Shown: positions 40,860 through 51,012 of the stretch, piece by piece
How positions within the stretch are numbered: the stretch's first letter is position 1
Layout: each line of letters begins with the position of its first letter
Source: Candidatus Rokuibacteriota bacterium
GTDB taxonomy: Bacteria > Methylomirabilota > Methylomirabilia > Rokubacteriales > CSP1-6
Assembly (NCBI GenBank): GCA_016200085.1
Contig: JACQFL010000019.1
Span: 1 to 64,000, forward strand
DNA length: 64,000 nt
Direction of reading: 5' to 3'
Program-made: the position numbers and the translations under genes
The notes under the pieces: generated by a model
What the model saw: the letters and a program-made list of their open reading frames with translations, nothing else
The model's database searches: none
What the model was told of the DNA's origin: nothing

Positions 40860-42008
40860 TCAGGCCCCCAGTAGCTCGCGCGCGATGATGACGCGCTGGA
40901 TCTGGTTGGTGCCCTCGTAGATCTGCATGATCTTGGCATCGCGCATGAAGCGCTCGACCGGGAACTCGCGCGTGTAGCCGACCCCGCCGAAGACCTGCAC
41001 GGCGTCGGTGGCGACCTTCATCGCGGCGTCGCCCGCGAAGCACTTCGCCATCGAGGCCTCGAGCACCGCGCCCGTCACCCCGCGGTCGACGAGCGAGGCC
41101 ACGTGGTGGACCATGAGCCGGGCGCCGTGCACGTGCATGGCCATGTCGGCGAGCATGAACTGCACGCCCTGGAAGGCGGCGATGGGCTGGTCGAACTGCC
41201 GGCGCTCCTGGGCGTAGGCGATCGCCGCGTCGAGCGCGGCCTGGGCGACGCCGACGGCGGTGGCCCCCGTCATGGGCCGCGTGTAGTCGAGCGTGCGCAT
41301 GGCGATCTTGAAGCCTTCGCCCTCCTCGCCCAGCCGGTTCTCGACGGGCACCTCGCAGTCCTCGAGGTGGAGCGCCACCGTGGGCGAGGCGCGGATGCCC
41401 ATCTTCTTTTCCTTCTTGCCGACGCTGAAGCCCTTGAAGCCCGGCTCGATGAGAAACGCCGTGATGCCGCGGGCCTTCTTGCTCCGGTCCACGGTGGCGA
41501 AGAGCGTGATGACGCCGGCGTTGGAGCCGTTCGAGCACCAGAGCTTGGTGCCGTTGAGGACGTAGCGATCGCCCTGGCGCCGCGCGGTGGTCTGCAGGCC
41601 CGCCGCGTCCGACCCCGCGCCGGGCTCCGAGAGCGAGTACGCCGCGAGGATCTCGCCGCTGGCCAGGCGCGGCAGGTAGCGCCTCTTCTGCTCGTCGTTG
41701 CCGGCGAGGAGGATCGGATAGCCGCCGAGCGGCGTGGCGCCCCAGTTGGTGGCCATGGCGGCGTCCGCCCACGAGATCTCCTCCGCCACGAGGCAGACGG
41801 CGAGCGCGCCCAGATCGGTGCCACCGTACTCCTCGGGCACCCAGATGCCCATGAGCCCCTGCTCGCGCAGGAGCCTCATGCTCTCCTCGGGGTAGCTCTC
41901 GGTCTCGTCGTGGTGTGCCGCCGTCGGCGCGAGGCGGTCGCGCGAGATCTTGCGGGCGAGGTCACGGATCATGCGCTGGTCGTCGGTGAGGTAGAAGGGG
42001 TCTCTCAT
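40860..42008 (-). CDS. acyl-CoA dehydrogenase
   Basis: This 382-residue flavoenzyme oxidises acyl-CoA to enoyl-CoA, passing electrons to ETF. Visible marks are the N-terminal [17 protein letters not shown], the FAD/substrate segment [17 protein letters not shown], and the C-terminal [36 protein letters not shown] with the catalytic Glu in IYEGT (medium/short-chain type). The ATG at 42008 overlaps the stop of the upstream SRPBCC-like gene. It belongs to the ligase-synthetase-dehydrogenase operon (paaK-like to here). Confidence 0.92.
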   Translation of the reverse strand: MRDPFYLTDDQRMIRDLARKISRDRLAPTAAHHDETESYPEESMRLLREQGLMGIWVPEEYGGTDLGALAVCLVAEEISWADAAMATNWGATPLGGYPILLAGNDEQKRRYLPRLASGEILAAYSLSEPGAGSDAAGLQTTARRQGDRYVLNGTKLWCSNGSNAGVITLFATVDRSKKARGITAFLIEPGFKGFSVGKKEKKMGIRASPTVALHLEDCEVPVENRLGEEGEGFKIAMRTLDYTRPMTGATAVGVAQAALDAAIAYAQERRQFDQPIAAFQGVQFMLADMAMHVHGARLMVHHVASLVDRGVTGAVLEASMAKCFAGDAAMKVATDAVQVFGGVGYTREFPVERFMRDAKIMQIYEGTNQIQRVIIARELLGA

Positions 42009-42574
42009 ACGGCCTCCGCCTGTCGCTTGATCGAGCCGAGGAGCTGCATGCGCACCAGGCCACTGAAGGGCCCGACGATCCGCCAGTAGCACGTGAACCG
42101 CGCGCGGCTCGGCGCGTCGAGACAGCGCACCCGCGTCTCGGTCGCCAGCCGCGTGAGCCGTGCATCGCCGTCGAGCGTGAAGTTCCACACCGCCTTGGCG
42201 TAGCCCGGACGGTCGAACGCGCGGAAGGCGGGGACGTCCAGGCGTTGCACGTCACCCGTCGCCGTCCAGAACCGGCCCGCGATCCCGACGGCCAGCTCGT
42301 GCGGAGGCGTCTCGCCGAGCAGGATGAAACCGCTCCCGAGCAGCGCGTCGAGCGTGAGCCCCCGGCGCCGAGGGCTCGCGGGGCGGCGAAGGATGAGCGG
42401 CAGCCGCCGCAGGAAGAAGAGGAGCCGCACCAAGCGCGAGCCGGTCAGATCGAGGGCGCGGACGGCGCGGTAGACCGTCTCGACCGGGCGCGCGACCTCC
42501 ACCGCGTGGCGCTCCACGGCGTCCCAGACCGGCATGAAGTCATCGATGAGACGTCCAGTCACGTCACCCGCCAT
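42005..42574 (-). CDS. SRPBCC/DUF4166-like protein
   Basis: This 189-residue protein begins with [32 protein letters not shown], a typical SRPBCC start strand and helix. It ends [22 protein letters not shown] and [28 protein letters not shown]. The fold binds hydrophobic ligands, and the end segment resembles DUF4166 proteins. A role in handling a lipid or aromatic acyl substrate is inference from its operon neighbours. The ATG at 42574 overlaps the end of the upstream synthetase gene by 11 bases; an in-frame GTG at 42562 is another possible start. Confidence 0.78.
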   Translation of the reverse strand: MAGDVTGRLIDDFMPVWDAVERHAVEVARPVETVYRAVRALDLTGSRLVRLLFFLRRLPLILRRPASPRRRGLTLDALLGSGFILLGETPPHELAVGIAGRFWTATGDVQRLDVPAFRAFDRPGYAKAVWNFTLDGDARLTRLATETRVRCLDAPSRARFTCYWRIVGPFSGLVRMQLLGSIKRQAEAV

Positions 42575-44615
42575 GCTCGCCCAGCACCACCAGCGCGTCA
42601 ACGGCCACCGCCGCGCCTCCGGCCGCGAGCAAGGGGTTGACGTCGATCTCCACGATCCGCGGGACCGCCATGAGCAGGTCGGCGACGGCGAGGACGGCCC
42701 CCACGAGTGGGGCGTCGTCAACGGCGGGCAGCCCGCGTGGCCCGGCGAGGAGACGCGCGCGCACGCCCTCGCGGAGCATCGCGCGGGCCTCGCCGGCGTC
42801 GAGCGGCGCCAGGCGCAGCGAGACGTCGCGCACGACCTCGGTGAGGATGCCGCCGGCGCCGAGCGCCACCACGGGCCCGAAGGTCTCGTCGCGGCGGCCG
42901 CCCACGAGCACCTCGACACCCGGCCCCACCATCTCCTGCACGATGACGCGCGGAGCACCGAGACGGGCCAGGAGATCCTCGGCCGCCGCGCGGACGCCGG
43001 CGGGATCGCGCAGCCCAAGGCGCACGCCCCCGGCCTCGGTCTTGTGGGTGAGCGCCGGGGCGTCGGCCTTGACCACGACGGGATAGCCGAGGGTCGCGGC
43101 GGCCGCGATCGCGTCCTCGGCCGTCGTCACGAGGATCTCGCGGCAGAACACAATGCCCACCGCTTCCAGGGCCCGTCGCGCCAGCGCGTAGGGCAGCGGC
43201 CCGCGGACGTGTGCCAGCGCCTGCTCCACGTCGGCGGGAAGCGCCACCGGGCGCGCCACACCGCGCACCGGCCCACGCCCGGCCAGCCAGAGCGCGCGCC
43301 ACGCCCGCACCGCGCGCTCGGGGCTGGGCAGCACCGGCACGCCGCCGGCCGTGAACCGCGCGGTGATGCCGGGAGCGTCGGCGGTGAACGCGACGAGCGG
43401 CTTGCCCGTCGCGCGGCTCGCGGCCACGAGGCCGTCGGCGAACTCCGGGAAGTCGAGGCCGACGTTGACGGCGACGGCGCCTGCGACGGCGGGTTGATCG
43501 AGCACGACGCGCACGGCCGCCGCGATCCGTGCGGGCTCGACCTGGGGCGTGAGATCCACCGGGTTGCCCACGGCGGCGAAGGACGGGAGCAGGGCTCGCA
43601 GCGCGTGCCGCGCGGAGGGGTCGAGGGCCGGCACGTCGAGGCCCGCGCGCTCCGCGGCATCGGCGGCGACGACGGACGGCCCGCCCGAGACCGTGATCAC
43701 GGCGATGGCGGGCGCCGCGGGCCGCCGCGGGCCCGACACCACCAGCGCCTCGATGGCGTCGAAGAACTCCTCGGTCTCCTCGGCGAGCACCACGCCGGCG
43801 TGACGGAAGGCCGCGCGATAGACGTCGTACGCGCCCGCGAGCGCGCCGGTGTGCGAGCCCGCCGCGCGGCGTCCGGCCTCGGAGCGCCCGCCCTTGAGCA
43901 CCACCACCGGTTTGGCGCCGGCCGCGCGCGCCGCCGCCTCGACAAATCGGCGCCCGTCGCGCAGGGCCTCGATGAAGCACGCCACCAGCGTGGTGGCGGG
44001 ATCGTCGGCCAGGTACTCCACCACCTCGGCGACGCCGACGTCGGCCTGGTTGCCGATGGACAGGAAGCGCGCGACGCCGAGCCCGCGCCCGCCGAGGTGG
44101 CGGAAGATCAGCCCGCCGTAGGCGCCACTCTGCGAGACCACGCCGATGCCGCCCGCCAGGCGCGGCAGATCCCAGAAGTACGTGCCGTTGAGCCGCGCCG
44201 GCGCCGAGTAGACGCCCATGCAGTTGGGGCCGACGAGGCGGAGCCCGGCCGCGCGCGCGACCCCGAGCAACTCGCGCTCGGCGTCACGCCCGCCCGCGTC
44301 GACCTCGCCGAACCCCGAGGACAGTATCACCGCGGCGCGCGCGCGCCGCGCCGCCAGCGCGCGCACCGCGTCGGGCACCGCCGAGGCCGGGAGGCTCACG
44401 AGCGCGAGGTCGATGCCCTCGGGCAATGCCTCGACGGTCCGCACCGTCGCGCAGCCGAGGATCGCCTCGCCGGACGGATTCACCGGGAAGATCGTGCCGC
44501 CGTAGGCGCCGTCGCGAAGGTTCTGGAGCAGCCGGAAGCCGAGCTTGGTGGGGTTGCGCGACACGCCGAGCACCACGATCGAGCGCGGCGCGAAGAGCGC
44601 GTCGAGCGCGCTCAC
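42564..44615 (-). CDS. NDP-forming acyl-CoA synthetase (acetate-CoA ligase type)
   Basis: This 683-residue fused enzyme interconverts acyl-CoA and free acid with ADP/ATP. The N-terminal CoA-binding domain (SALDALFAPRSIVVLGVSRNPTKLG) and ligase domains with the phospho-His segment AGSHTGALAGAYDVYRAAF form the alpha part. The C-terminal ATP-grasp beta part begins around LPYALARRALEAVGI and holds VVVKADAPALTHKTEAGGVRLGL and VEIDVNPLLAAGGA. The GTG start overlaps the stop of the paaK-like gene. It could make or use an acyl-CoA in the same pathway as the dehydrogenase. Confidence 0.9.
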   Translation of the reverse strand: MSALDALFAPRSIVVLGVSRNPTKLGFRLLQNLRDGAYGGTIFPVNPSGEAILGCATVRTVEALPEGIDLALVSLPASAVPDAVRALAARRARAAVILSSGFGEVDAGGRDAERELLGVARAAGLRLVGPNCMGVYSAPARLNGTYFWDLPRLAGGIGVVSQSGAYGGLIFRHLGGRGLGVARFLSIGNQADVGVAEVVEYLADDPATTLVACFIEALRDGRRFVEAAARAAGAKPVVVLKGGRSEAGRRAAGSHTGALAGAYDVYRAAFRHAGVVLAEETEEFFDAIEALVVSGPRRPAAPAIAVITVSGGPSVVAADAAERAGLDVPALDPSARHALRALLPSFAAVGNPVDLTPQVEPARIAAAVRVVLDQPAVAGAVAVNVGLDFPEFADGLVAASRATGKPLVAFTADAPGITARFTAGGVPVLPSPERAVRAWRALWLAGRGPVRGVARPVALPADVEQALAHVRGPLPYALARRALEAVGIVFCREILVTTAEDAIAAAATLGYPVVVKADAPALTHKTEAGGVRLGLRDPAGVRAAAEDLLARLGAPRVIVQEMVGPGVEVLVGGRRDETFGPVVALGAGGILTEVVRDVSLRLAPLDAGEARAMLREGVRARLLAGPRGLPAVDDAPLVGAVLAVADLLMAVPRIVEIDVNPLLAAGGAAVAVDALVVLGEHGG

Positions 44616-45871
44616 CGGGAGCGCCGGTCGACGACGCGCACCGCCTTGCCCTGGGCACGCTCGATCTCGCCGAGCCGGCAGAGCCGCACGTCGGGGCTGA
44701 GCGCGAGCAGGTCGTGCAACGCCTTGCGCACGCGGCCGGCGATCCCGGGATCGGCCTCCGCCTCGACCTCGACGACGACGGTGAGCCGGTCGCCGGGCTC
44801 GACGAGGATCTGGTACTCGTGGCCCACGCCGGGCTCGCGCAGGAGCACGGTCTCGACCTGCCCCGGATAGAAGTTCACGCCCTTGACGATCACCATGTCG
44901 TCCGTGCGTCCGCGCAGGCGATCGACCCTGAGCGCGGTGCGCCCGCACGCGCAGCGCTCGCGCGAGACCACGCGCGTCAGGTCGTGGGTGCGATAGCGGA
45001 TCAGCGGCAGCCCCTCCCGTGTGAGGGTCGAAACAACCAGCTCACCCTCGACACCGTCGGCGCAGGGAGCGCCGGTCGCCGGATGCACGATCTCGATATG
45101 GTAATGGTCCTCCCAGACGTGGATGCCCGCGCGCGCCGCGCAGTCGATCCCCAGGCCCTGGCCGCCGGTCTCGGTCATGCCGATGATGTCGTGGGCGCGG
45201 AGGGCCAGCTCGCGCTCGATCCGGGCGCGCAGCTCGTCGGACCACATCTCCGAGCCGAGGATGGCGACGCGGAGCGAGAGCGAGCGGAGATCGAAGCCTT
45301 CCTCGCGCGCGACCTCGATCATGCGCAGCGGGTACGTCGCGATCGCGGGGAGCACCGTCGCTCGCAGATCGCGCATCAGCCGGAGCTGCAGCGACGTGCG
45401 CCACGCGCCGGTCGGGATCACCATGGCCCCCAGCCGCTCGGCGCCGTAATGAAAACCGAAGCCGCCCGTGAAGAGCCCGAAGGAGGGCGTGATCTGGATG
45501 ACGTCCTCGCGGGTGACGCCGGCGGCCACGTAGCAGCGGGCCATCACCTCGCCCCACTGCGCGACGTCGCCGGGCGTGTAGGGATTGAGGATGGGATTGC
45601 CGGTGGTCCCGCTCGACATGTGCACCCGCCGGTAGCCCTCTTCCCGGCCGCACGCCAGCCCGAACGGATAGGCGTCACGCAGCTCGTCCTTGCTGAGGAA
45701 GGGCAGCCGCCGCCAGTTGTCGATCCGCGCGAGGTCGCCGGGCCGGGCGTCGTCGAGACGCCGGGCGTACGCCGGGTTCTGCCGCACGCGCGCGAGCGTG
45801 GCGCGCATCCGCTCGAGGACGAGGCGCTCCAGTGGCTCGCGCGGCAGGCTTTCCAGCTCGGGCTGCAGCAT
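44612..45871 (-). CDS. phenylacetate-CoA ligase-like enzyme (PaaK family)
   Basis: This 419-residue AMP-forming ligase activates an aryl or related acid to the CoA thioester. Marks are the P-loop HMSSGTTGNPILNPYT, IIGMTETGGQGLGIDC, the hinge LRGRTDDMVIVKGVNFYPGQVE and the C-terminal LGEIERAQGKAVRVVDRR with the A10-like Lys. The substrate could be phenylacetate or another aromatic acid; the operon with acyl-CoA dehydrogenase is compatible with either. A TACACT element sits about 10 bases before the ATG, so the mRNA may be nearly leaderless. Confidence 0.9.
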   Translation of the reverse strand: MLQPELESLPREPLERLVLERMRATLARVRQNPAYARRLDDARPGDLARIDNWRRLPFLSKDELRDAYPFGLACGREEGYRRVHMSSGTTGNPILNPYTPGDVAQWGEVMARCYVAAGVTREDVIQITPSFGLFTGGFGFHYGAERLGAMVIPTGAWRTSLQLRLMRDLRATVLPAIATYPLRMIEVAREEGFDLRSLSLRVAILGSEMWSDELRARIERELALRAHDIIGMTETGGQGLGIDCAARAGIHVWEDHYHIEIVHPATGAPCADGVEGELVVSTLTREGLPLIRYRTHDLTRVVSRERCACGRTALRVDRLRGRTDDMVIVKGVNFYPGQVETVLLREPGVGHEYQILVEPGDRLTVVVEVEAEADPGIAGRVRKALHDLLALSPDVRLCRLGEIERAQGKAVRVVDRRSR

Positions 45872-45880
45872 CGGGGCGCC

Positions 45881-45886
45881 AGTGTA
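45881..45886 (-). promoter_or_regulatory. -10 element of the paaK-like operon
   Basis: TACACT (with TG one base upstream as an extended -10) reads on the - strand about 10 bases before the ATG at 45871. This spacing implies a very short or absent leader. The same 25-base stretch (45865-45889) recurs at 62400-62424. Confidence 0.45.
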
Positions 45887-46064
45887 GCATCGCGCGCGCA
45901 GCGCCGTCCGCGCGGCGGTGCGTCCCGGCGCCGGGGGTCGAGGGGCCCTGCGCAAGCCGACTGACTGTCGCTAGCCTGCGTGAGGCCGTCGAGTCGGGCG
46001 TTGCGCTCACCGATGTCCACGACCATCTTTACCGCACGACAACACCGGCGCGAGGAGCGGATGC

Positions 46065-46211
46065 ATGCGTCGATATCGGCTAGCTCTGATGTTGGCTTTC
46101 CCGACGGCGTTCGTTATGCCCGCGCTGGCCGTCCTTGTTGCTGCCACGCCAGTGCTGGGGCAAGCCCAATCGCCCCAACGCGTCTACATTCAGCCGGCCG
46201 GCGGATCGTGA
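46065..46211 (+). CDS. short secreted peptide or truncated exported protein
   Basis: This 48-residue ORF begins MRRYRLALMLAFPTAFVMPALAVLVAA, a clear signal peptide, and then has a short Gln/Ser/Pro tail (QAQSPQRVYIQPAGGS). A CGAGGAGCGG ribosome-binding site precedes it. It may be a tiny exported peptide or the head of a longer protein lost by mutation; nothing recognisable follows the stop. The call is tentative. The gaps on either side (about 190-200 bases) hold nothing else I can identify. Confidence 0.4.
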   Translation: MRRYRLALMLAFPTAFVMPALAVLVAATPVLGQAQSPQRVYIQPAGGS

Positions 46212-46412
46212 AGGTCCAGCCGCGGCCCGGCTCGCCGAGAACGGCCGGATTGCGCTGGCACACGGAGAACCGCGAAGGCCGTCTCTTCTGCGCGGAAGTT
46301 CGTTCCGCGCTCCTCTGGCAAGTGATGGGCCGTCTTGGTTCCGACCCCTCGGAGCCGCTTGCCGGGCCAAACGAGCCTTGCGCAGTCGACACAGATCGGG
46401 GATCATGCCCGC

Positions 46413-46631
46413 ATGCTTAATCGCATCTCTGTCGATCCGCGGGTCTGCGACGGCAAGCCCACGATCCGGGGCCTCCGAATCACAGTGGACTTCGTCCTGA
46501 AGCTCCTCGGCGACGGTTACACCGCTGACGAGATCGTCCAGGAATACCCGGAACTCGAAAAGGAGGATGTCTACCAGGCGGCCAAGTACGGCGCGTGGCT
46601 GGCCAGCGAGACCACGTCCGGGATGGCGTGA
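46413..46631 (+). CDS. DUF433 family antitoxin
   Basis: This 72-residue protein carries the DUF433 pattern: ISVDPRVCDGKPTIRGLRITVDFVLKLLGDGYTADEIVQEYPELEKEDVYQAAKY, a helix-turn-helix-like domain found upstream of DUF5615 PIN-like toxins. It probably neutralises the next gene product and represses the pair. An in-frame start at 46335 would add 26 residues, but the ATG at 46413 gives the usual length. The stop overlaps the toxin start (GTGA). Confidence 0.88.
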   Translation: MLNRISVDPRVCDGKPTIRGLRITVDFVLKLLGDGYTADEIVQEYPELEKEDVYQAAKYGAWLASETTSGMA

Positions 46632-46993
46632 GGCTCCTGGCCGACATGCACGTCTCGCCTCGCACCGTTGGATTCCTTCAGGCACTCGGTCATGACGTCG
46701 TGCGCGTCAACGAAGTGATGCCGGTGACCTCGACCGACGAGGCGATCGTTCTCAGGGCACTGGACGACGAGCGTGTCGTGCTCACCCAGGACCTCCGGTT
46801 CTCCGCGATCCTGGGACGCGGGAGCCAACGAGCTCCTTCCTTGATTTCACTACGATTGTCGTCGTCACGGATCGAGTTCGTCAACGCGATCCTCGAACGT
46901 GTCCTGCCGCTCGTCGAGCGCGATGTAGCGGCAGGAGCCATCGTGACGGTCGAAGACAGCCGGATCCGGACGCGCCGACTGCCACTCCCATAG
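46628..46993 (+). CDS. DUF5615 PIN-like toxin
   Basis: This 121-residue protein has the PIN-like core of DUF5615: LLADMHVSPRTVGFLQALGHDVVRVNEVMPVTSTDEAIVLRALDDERVVLTQDLRFSAIL. Acidic residues sit at the expected metal-site places (Asp in LLADMH, Asp/Glu in TSTDEAI, Asp in TQDLRF). It is likely an RNase toxin. The GTG start overlaps the antitoxin stop. It is the first of two such pairs flanking the cyclase gene. Confidence 0.86.
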   Translation: MRLLADMHVSPRTVGFLQALGHDVVRVNEVMPVTSTDEAIVLRALDDERVVLTQDLRFSAILGRGSQRAPSLISLRLSSSRIEFVNAILERVLPLVERDVAAGAIVTVEDSRIRTRRLPLP

Positions 46994-47140
46994 TCTCGGA
47001 CACCTCCACGGTCAAGGCGGAACGACGCGTGACAGGGCGGCGAGGTGCGGCCTGGGGCACGTCCGCCACCGTTTTGACCGCGCTGATCCGCGAGCGCTAC
47101 GGCGCGCTGCACCACCCGCGACGGGGGTAGCGAGGGTGTG

Positions 47141-50100
47141 ATGACCTGTCCACGGTGCCGGCACCAGAACCCCGGTGATGCTGTCTTCTGCCAGGAATGC
47201 GGTTCGCGCCTGGAGGAGCCTTGCTCGGGTTGCGGGACCGCGAATCAACTGGGCGTGAAGTTCTGCAAGAAGTGCGGCCACCGGCTGGCCCAGAGTGGTC
47301 CGACAACCCGGCCTCCCGCGACAAGATTCGGCGTCCCTGAGAGCTATACCCCCAGGCACCTCGCCGAAAAGATCCTGACCTCCAAAGCCGCCCTCGAGGG
47401 CGAACGCAAGCAAGGTCACGGTGCTCTTCGCCGACCTCAAGGGCTCGATGGAGCTGCTCGCCGACCGCGACCCCGAGGAGGCGCGCAAGCTCCTCGACCC
47501 TGTTCTCGAGCGGATGATGGAGGCCGTCCACCGCTACGAGGGCACCGTGAATCAGGTCATGGGCGACGGGATCATGGCCCTCTTCGGCGCGCCGCTCGCC
47601 CACGAGGACCACGCGGTGCGGGCGTGCTACGCGGCGCTGCGCATGCAGGAGTCGGTCGCGCAGTACGCGGAGGGGATCTTCCGCTCGCACGGGGTGCCCC
47701 TCCAGATCCGCGTGGGGCTCAACTCCGGCGAGGTGGTCGTGCGCGCCATCGGGTCGGATCTGCACATGGATTACACGGCGGTCGGGCAGACGACCCACCT
47801 GGCCGCGCGCATGGAACAGATGGCGGCGCCCGGCACGATCCTGCTCGCCCCCGCGACGCTCCAGTTCGCCGAGGGCTACGTTCACGTCGCGGCCCGGGGA
47901 CCGGTGGCGGTCAAGGGCCTGCCGGACCCCGTGGAGGTCTACGCGCTCACCGGAGCGAGCGCCCTGCGGTCCCGGCTCCACGCGGCCGCCGCGCGGGGGC
48001 TGACGCGGTTCGTCGGCCGCGACGCCGAGATCGAGCAGCTCCGCCGCGCGCTGGCCCTCGCGCAGGATGGCCACGGCCAGCTCGTCGCCGTCGTGGGGGA
48101 ACCCGGCGTGGGGAAATCCCGCCTCGTCTACGAGTTCACCCACTCCCACCGCATCCAGGACTGGCTCATCCTGGAAGCCGGCTCCGTCTCCTACGGCAAG
48201 GCCACCAGCTACCTGCCCGTCATCGACCTCCTCAAGGCCTACTTCAAGGTGCACGAGCGCGAAACCCACCGCGAGATTCGCGAGAAGGTGACCGGCAAGC
48301 TCCTCACGCTGGATCGGACCCTCGAGCCGATCCTGCCCGCCCTGCTGGCCCTCCTCGATGTGCCCGTCGAGGACGCCCCCTGGCAGGCGCTCGATCCCGC
48401 CCAGCGCCGGCAGCGCACGCTCGACGCCGTCAAGCGCCTCCTGCTCCGGGAGAGCCAGGCGCAACCCGTCCTCGTGGTCTTCGAGGACCTGCACTGGATC
48501 GATGCCGAGACCCAGGCCCTGCTCGACAGTCTGGTCGAGAGTCTGCCCACGGCCCGGCTCCTCCTGCTCGTCAACTACCGGCCCGAGTACCAGCATGGCT
48601 GGGGGCGCAAGACCTACTACAGCCAGCTCCGGCTCGATGCGCTCCCGCCCGAGAGCGCGGGCGAGCTCCTGAGCGCTCTCCTGGGCGACGACCCGGCGCT
48701 GGAGCCCCTCAAGCGATTGCTGGTCAGACGCGGGAACCCCTTCTTCATCGAGGAGAGCATCCGGACGCTGGTGGAGACGCAGGCGCTCACCGGGGAGCGC
48801 GGCGTCTATCGTCTGACCCGGCCGATCCAGGCGATCGAGGTCCCGGCGACCGTGCAGGTAATCCTGGCGGCCCGGATCGACCGGCTCCCGGCGGACGACA
48901 AGCAACTGCTCCAGACGGCCTCGGTCATCGGCAAGGACGTGCCCTTCGTCCTGCTCCACGCCGTGGCGGAGGCGGCGGAGGATGCGGTGCAGCGGGGGCT
49001 CACGCATCTGCAGGCGGCCGAGTTTCTGTACGAGACGCGCCTCTTTCCCGATCCCGAATACACCTTCAAGCATGCGCTCACCCATGAAGTCACCTACGGC
49101 ACCCTGCTCCAGGACCGGCGCAAGGCCCTGCACGCCCGCATTGTCGGCGCCATCGAGCGTTGCTATCCGGACCGGCTGACCGAGCACGTCGAGCGGCTGG
49201 CCCACCATGCCGTGCGGGGTGAGCTGTGGGAGCAGGCGGTCAGGTATCTCCGTCAGGCCGGCGTCAAGGCGTTGGTGCGATCGGCCAATCGGGAGGCGGC
49301 AAGCTGCTTCGAGCAGGCGCTGACGGCCCTGCCGCATCTGCCCGAGACCCGCGAGAGGCTGGAGCAGGCCATCGATCTTCGCTTTGACCTTCGAACTGCA
49401 CTCTTTCCGCTCGGAGAATTCGAGCGGATCTTCGGCTCTCTCCGCGAAGCCGAGGGCCTGGCGAGGGCGCTCGACGATCAACGGCGACTCGGCCAGCTGT
49501 CCGTCCATATGTGCCTCAACCTCTGTGCAACCGGTCATCCGACGGAAGCGCTCGCGTTCGGCCAGAACGCCCAGGCTCTTGCCGAGTCGCTCGGGGATGT
49601 TCCGCTCCAGGTGACGGGAACTCTCTACCTCGGCGTGGCCTGCTTCGGAACGGGGGACTATCGACGGGCCGAGGATCTTCTCCTGAAGGTCCTGCAGTTG
49701 CTTGAAGGTGATCGCAGCCGGGAACGGTTTGGCCTCGCTGGATTTCCCGCCGTGTTGGTTCGCTACTACTTGGACTTGGTCTTCGCCGACCAGGGAAAGT
49801 TCGAGGAAGGCATTATTCACGGCCAGGAAGGCATCCGCCTCGCTGAGGCGCTGGATCACCCCTACAGCCTCGCCGTGATGTGCTGGGGCCTCGGCCTTCT
49901 CCACATTACCTGGGGAGAACTCAGCCACGCCGTCCGCCTGCTCGAACGCGGGCTGGCGCTGAGTCGCGAGTGGAACCTGACCTACTTTTCAGTGTTCGAC
50001 ACTGGGGGCCTGGGCTACGCCTACGCGCTTTCGGGGCGGGTTGCTGAGGGCATCCCGTTGCTGGAGCACGCGCTGAGCGCCAGTGAGACTATGGGATACG

Positions 50101-50507
50101 GAGTTGTCCAGCCGCTCTTCCTCGGGTATCTGGGCGAAGCATACGTTCTCGCCGACCGGCTCGAGGACGCTCTCGAATTCGCCGGGCGAGCCCTGACCCT
50201 TACCCGTGAGCGCGGTCAACGCCCCTACGAGGCGCGGGCCCTCCGGCTCCTCGGCGAGGTCACCGCCCGCCGCGATCCCCCGGAGCAGGCCGACCGCCAC
50301 TACCATGACGCGCTCGCGCTCGCCGGGGAGCTCGGGATGCGCCCCCTCATCGCCCACTGCCACCTCGGCCTCGCCAAGCTCTCCCGGCGCACGGGCAAGC
50401 GCGCGCAGGCTCAGGAGCACCTCGCGACCGCAACGACGATGTACCGCGAGATGGACATGCGATTCTGGCTCGAGCAGGCGGAGGCGGAGCTCGCGGGCGA
50501 GAAGTGA
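47141..50507 (+). CDS. class III adenylate/guanylate cyclase-ATPase-TPR protein, frameshifted at the zinc-ribbon junction
   Basis: This large regulator has a double zinc ribbon at the N-terminus (CPRCRHQNPGDAVFCQECG, then CSGCG...CKKCG). A cyclase domain follows, with metal-site Asps in VLFADLKGSMEL and MGDGIMALFGAP. An AAA-type ATPase comes next, with Walker A VVGEPGVGKSRLVYEF and Walker B LVVFEDLHWID, and then a long TPR-rich C-terminus. The zinc ribbon and cyclase are in different frames. A surplus G at about 47414 breaks the conserved ERKQ-VTVLFADL join. Corrected, it is about 1,121 residues. It may be a signalling switch that makes a cyclic nucleotide. It sits between two toxin-antitoxin pairs. 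Confidence 0.88.
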
Positions 50508-50601
50508 TCGCGGGTCACCACAGGACGTCCGGGTTCGCATCAAAGCCGTGTCGGGATCGGTCGCTCAGACTTTCCATTCCTCTGCCGTGGCCGACAATGG
50601 C

Positions 50602-51012
50602 TTATTTGTCGTCCGACTCTTCTCCCTGGTAGAGCCGTACGCGCCCCGGTTGCACAACCCACAGGCGGCGATCCGGGCCGGGCAGCGGAATGGAACCGCC
50701 AGGCGGGCGATCACGTGACAGGAGGGCGTCTCGCAACGTTCTGATAGTCTCGAGGATCAGTTCGCTCGTCACGCGGGCGGGAAGGCGCAGCAGCACGATG
50801 CCGCGGTAGTGGTGGGGTGGGAATTGCAGCGGGTTCCCGAATTCCGCGTCCATCGTGACGAGACACCGCTCCTCCCGGACACAGTGATCGATCACCTCGC
50901 GATCAGGTGCGCTCTCGAGTCGTTGATCAGATACCGTCGCGACTTCGAAGCCCGCCTCGACCAGCACCCCGGTCGCCCGGCGACCGAGGTTCTCGTCGAG
51001 CTTGAACTTCAC
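50602..51012 (-). CDS. DUF5615 PIN-like toxin
   Basis: This 136-residue protein begins MKFKLDENLGRRATGVLVEAGFEVATVSDQRLESAPDREVIDHCVREERCLVTMDAEFGNP, the DUF5615 pattern with acidic metal ligands (Asp-6, Asp/Glu in APDREVI, Asp in TMDAEF). It is likely an RNase toxin. The start overlaps the end of the upstream DUF433 gene by four bases. It is in the opposite orientation to the first pair, on the other side of the cyclase gene. Confidence 0.88.
   Translation of the reverse strand: MKFKLDENLGRRATGVLVEAGFEVATVSDQRLESAPDREVIDHCVREERCLVTMDAEFGNPLQFPPHHYRGIVLLRLPARVTSELILETIRTLRDALLSRDRPPGGSIPLPGPDRRLWVVQPGRVRLYQGEESDDK

Noticed and set aside
42534..44870. 778-codon + strand ORF opposite the NDP-forming synthetase
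   Set aside because: Shadow frame with low-complexity Arg/Gly/His-rich translation.
46209..46211. TGA of the short exported ORF as a third selenocysteine codon
   Set aside because: No redox motif or SECIS-like hairpin follows, and the frame after it shows no homology.
47405..47425. Programmed frameshifting in the cyclase gene
   Set aside because: No slippery heptamer or downstream structure typical of programmed frameshifting was seen; an indel is simpler.
47097..49928. Long - strand ORF of 943 codons opposite the cyclase gene
   Set aside because: It is the antisense shadow of a conserved coding gene in G+C-rich DNA; it has no recognisable domain.
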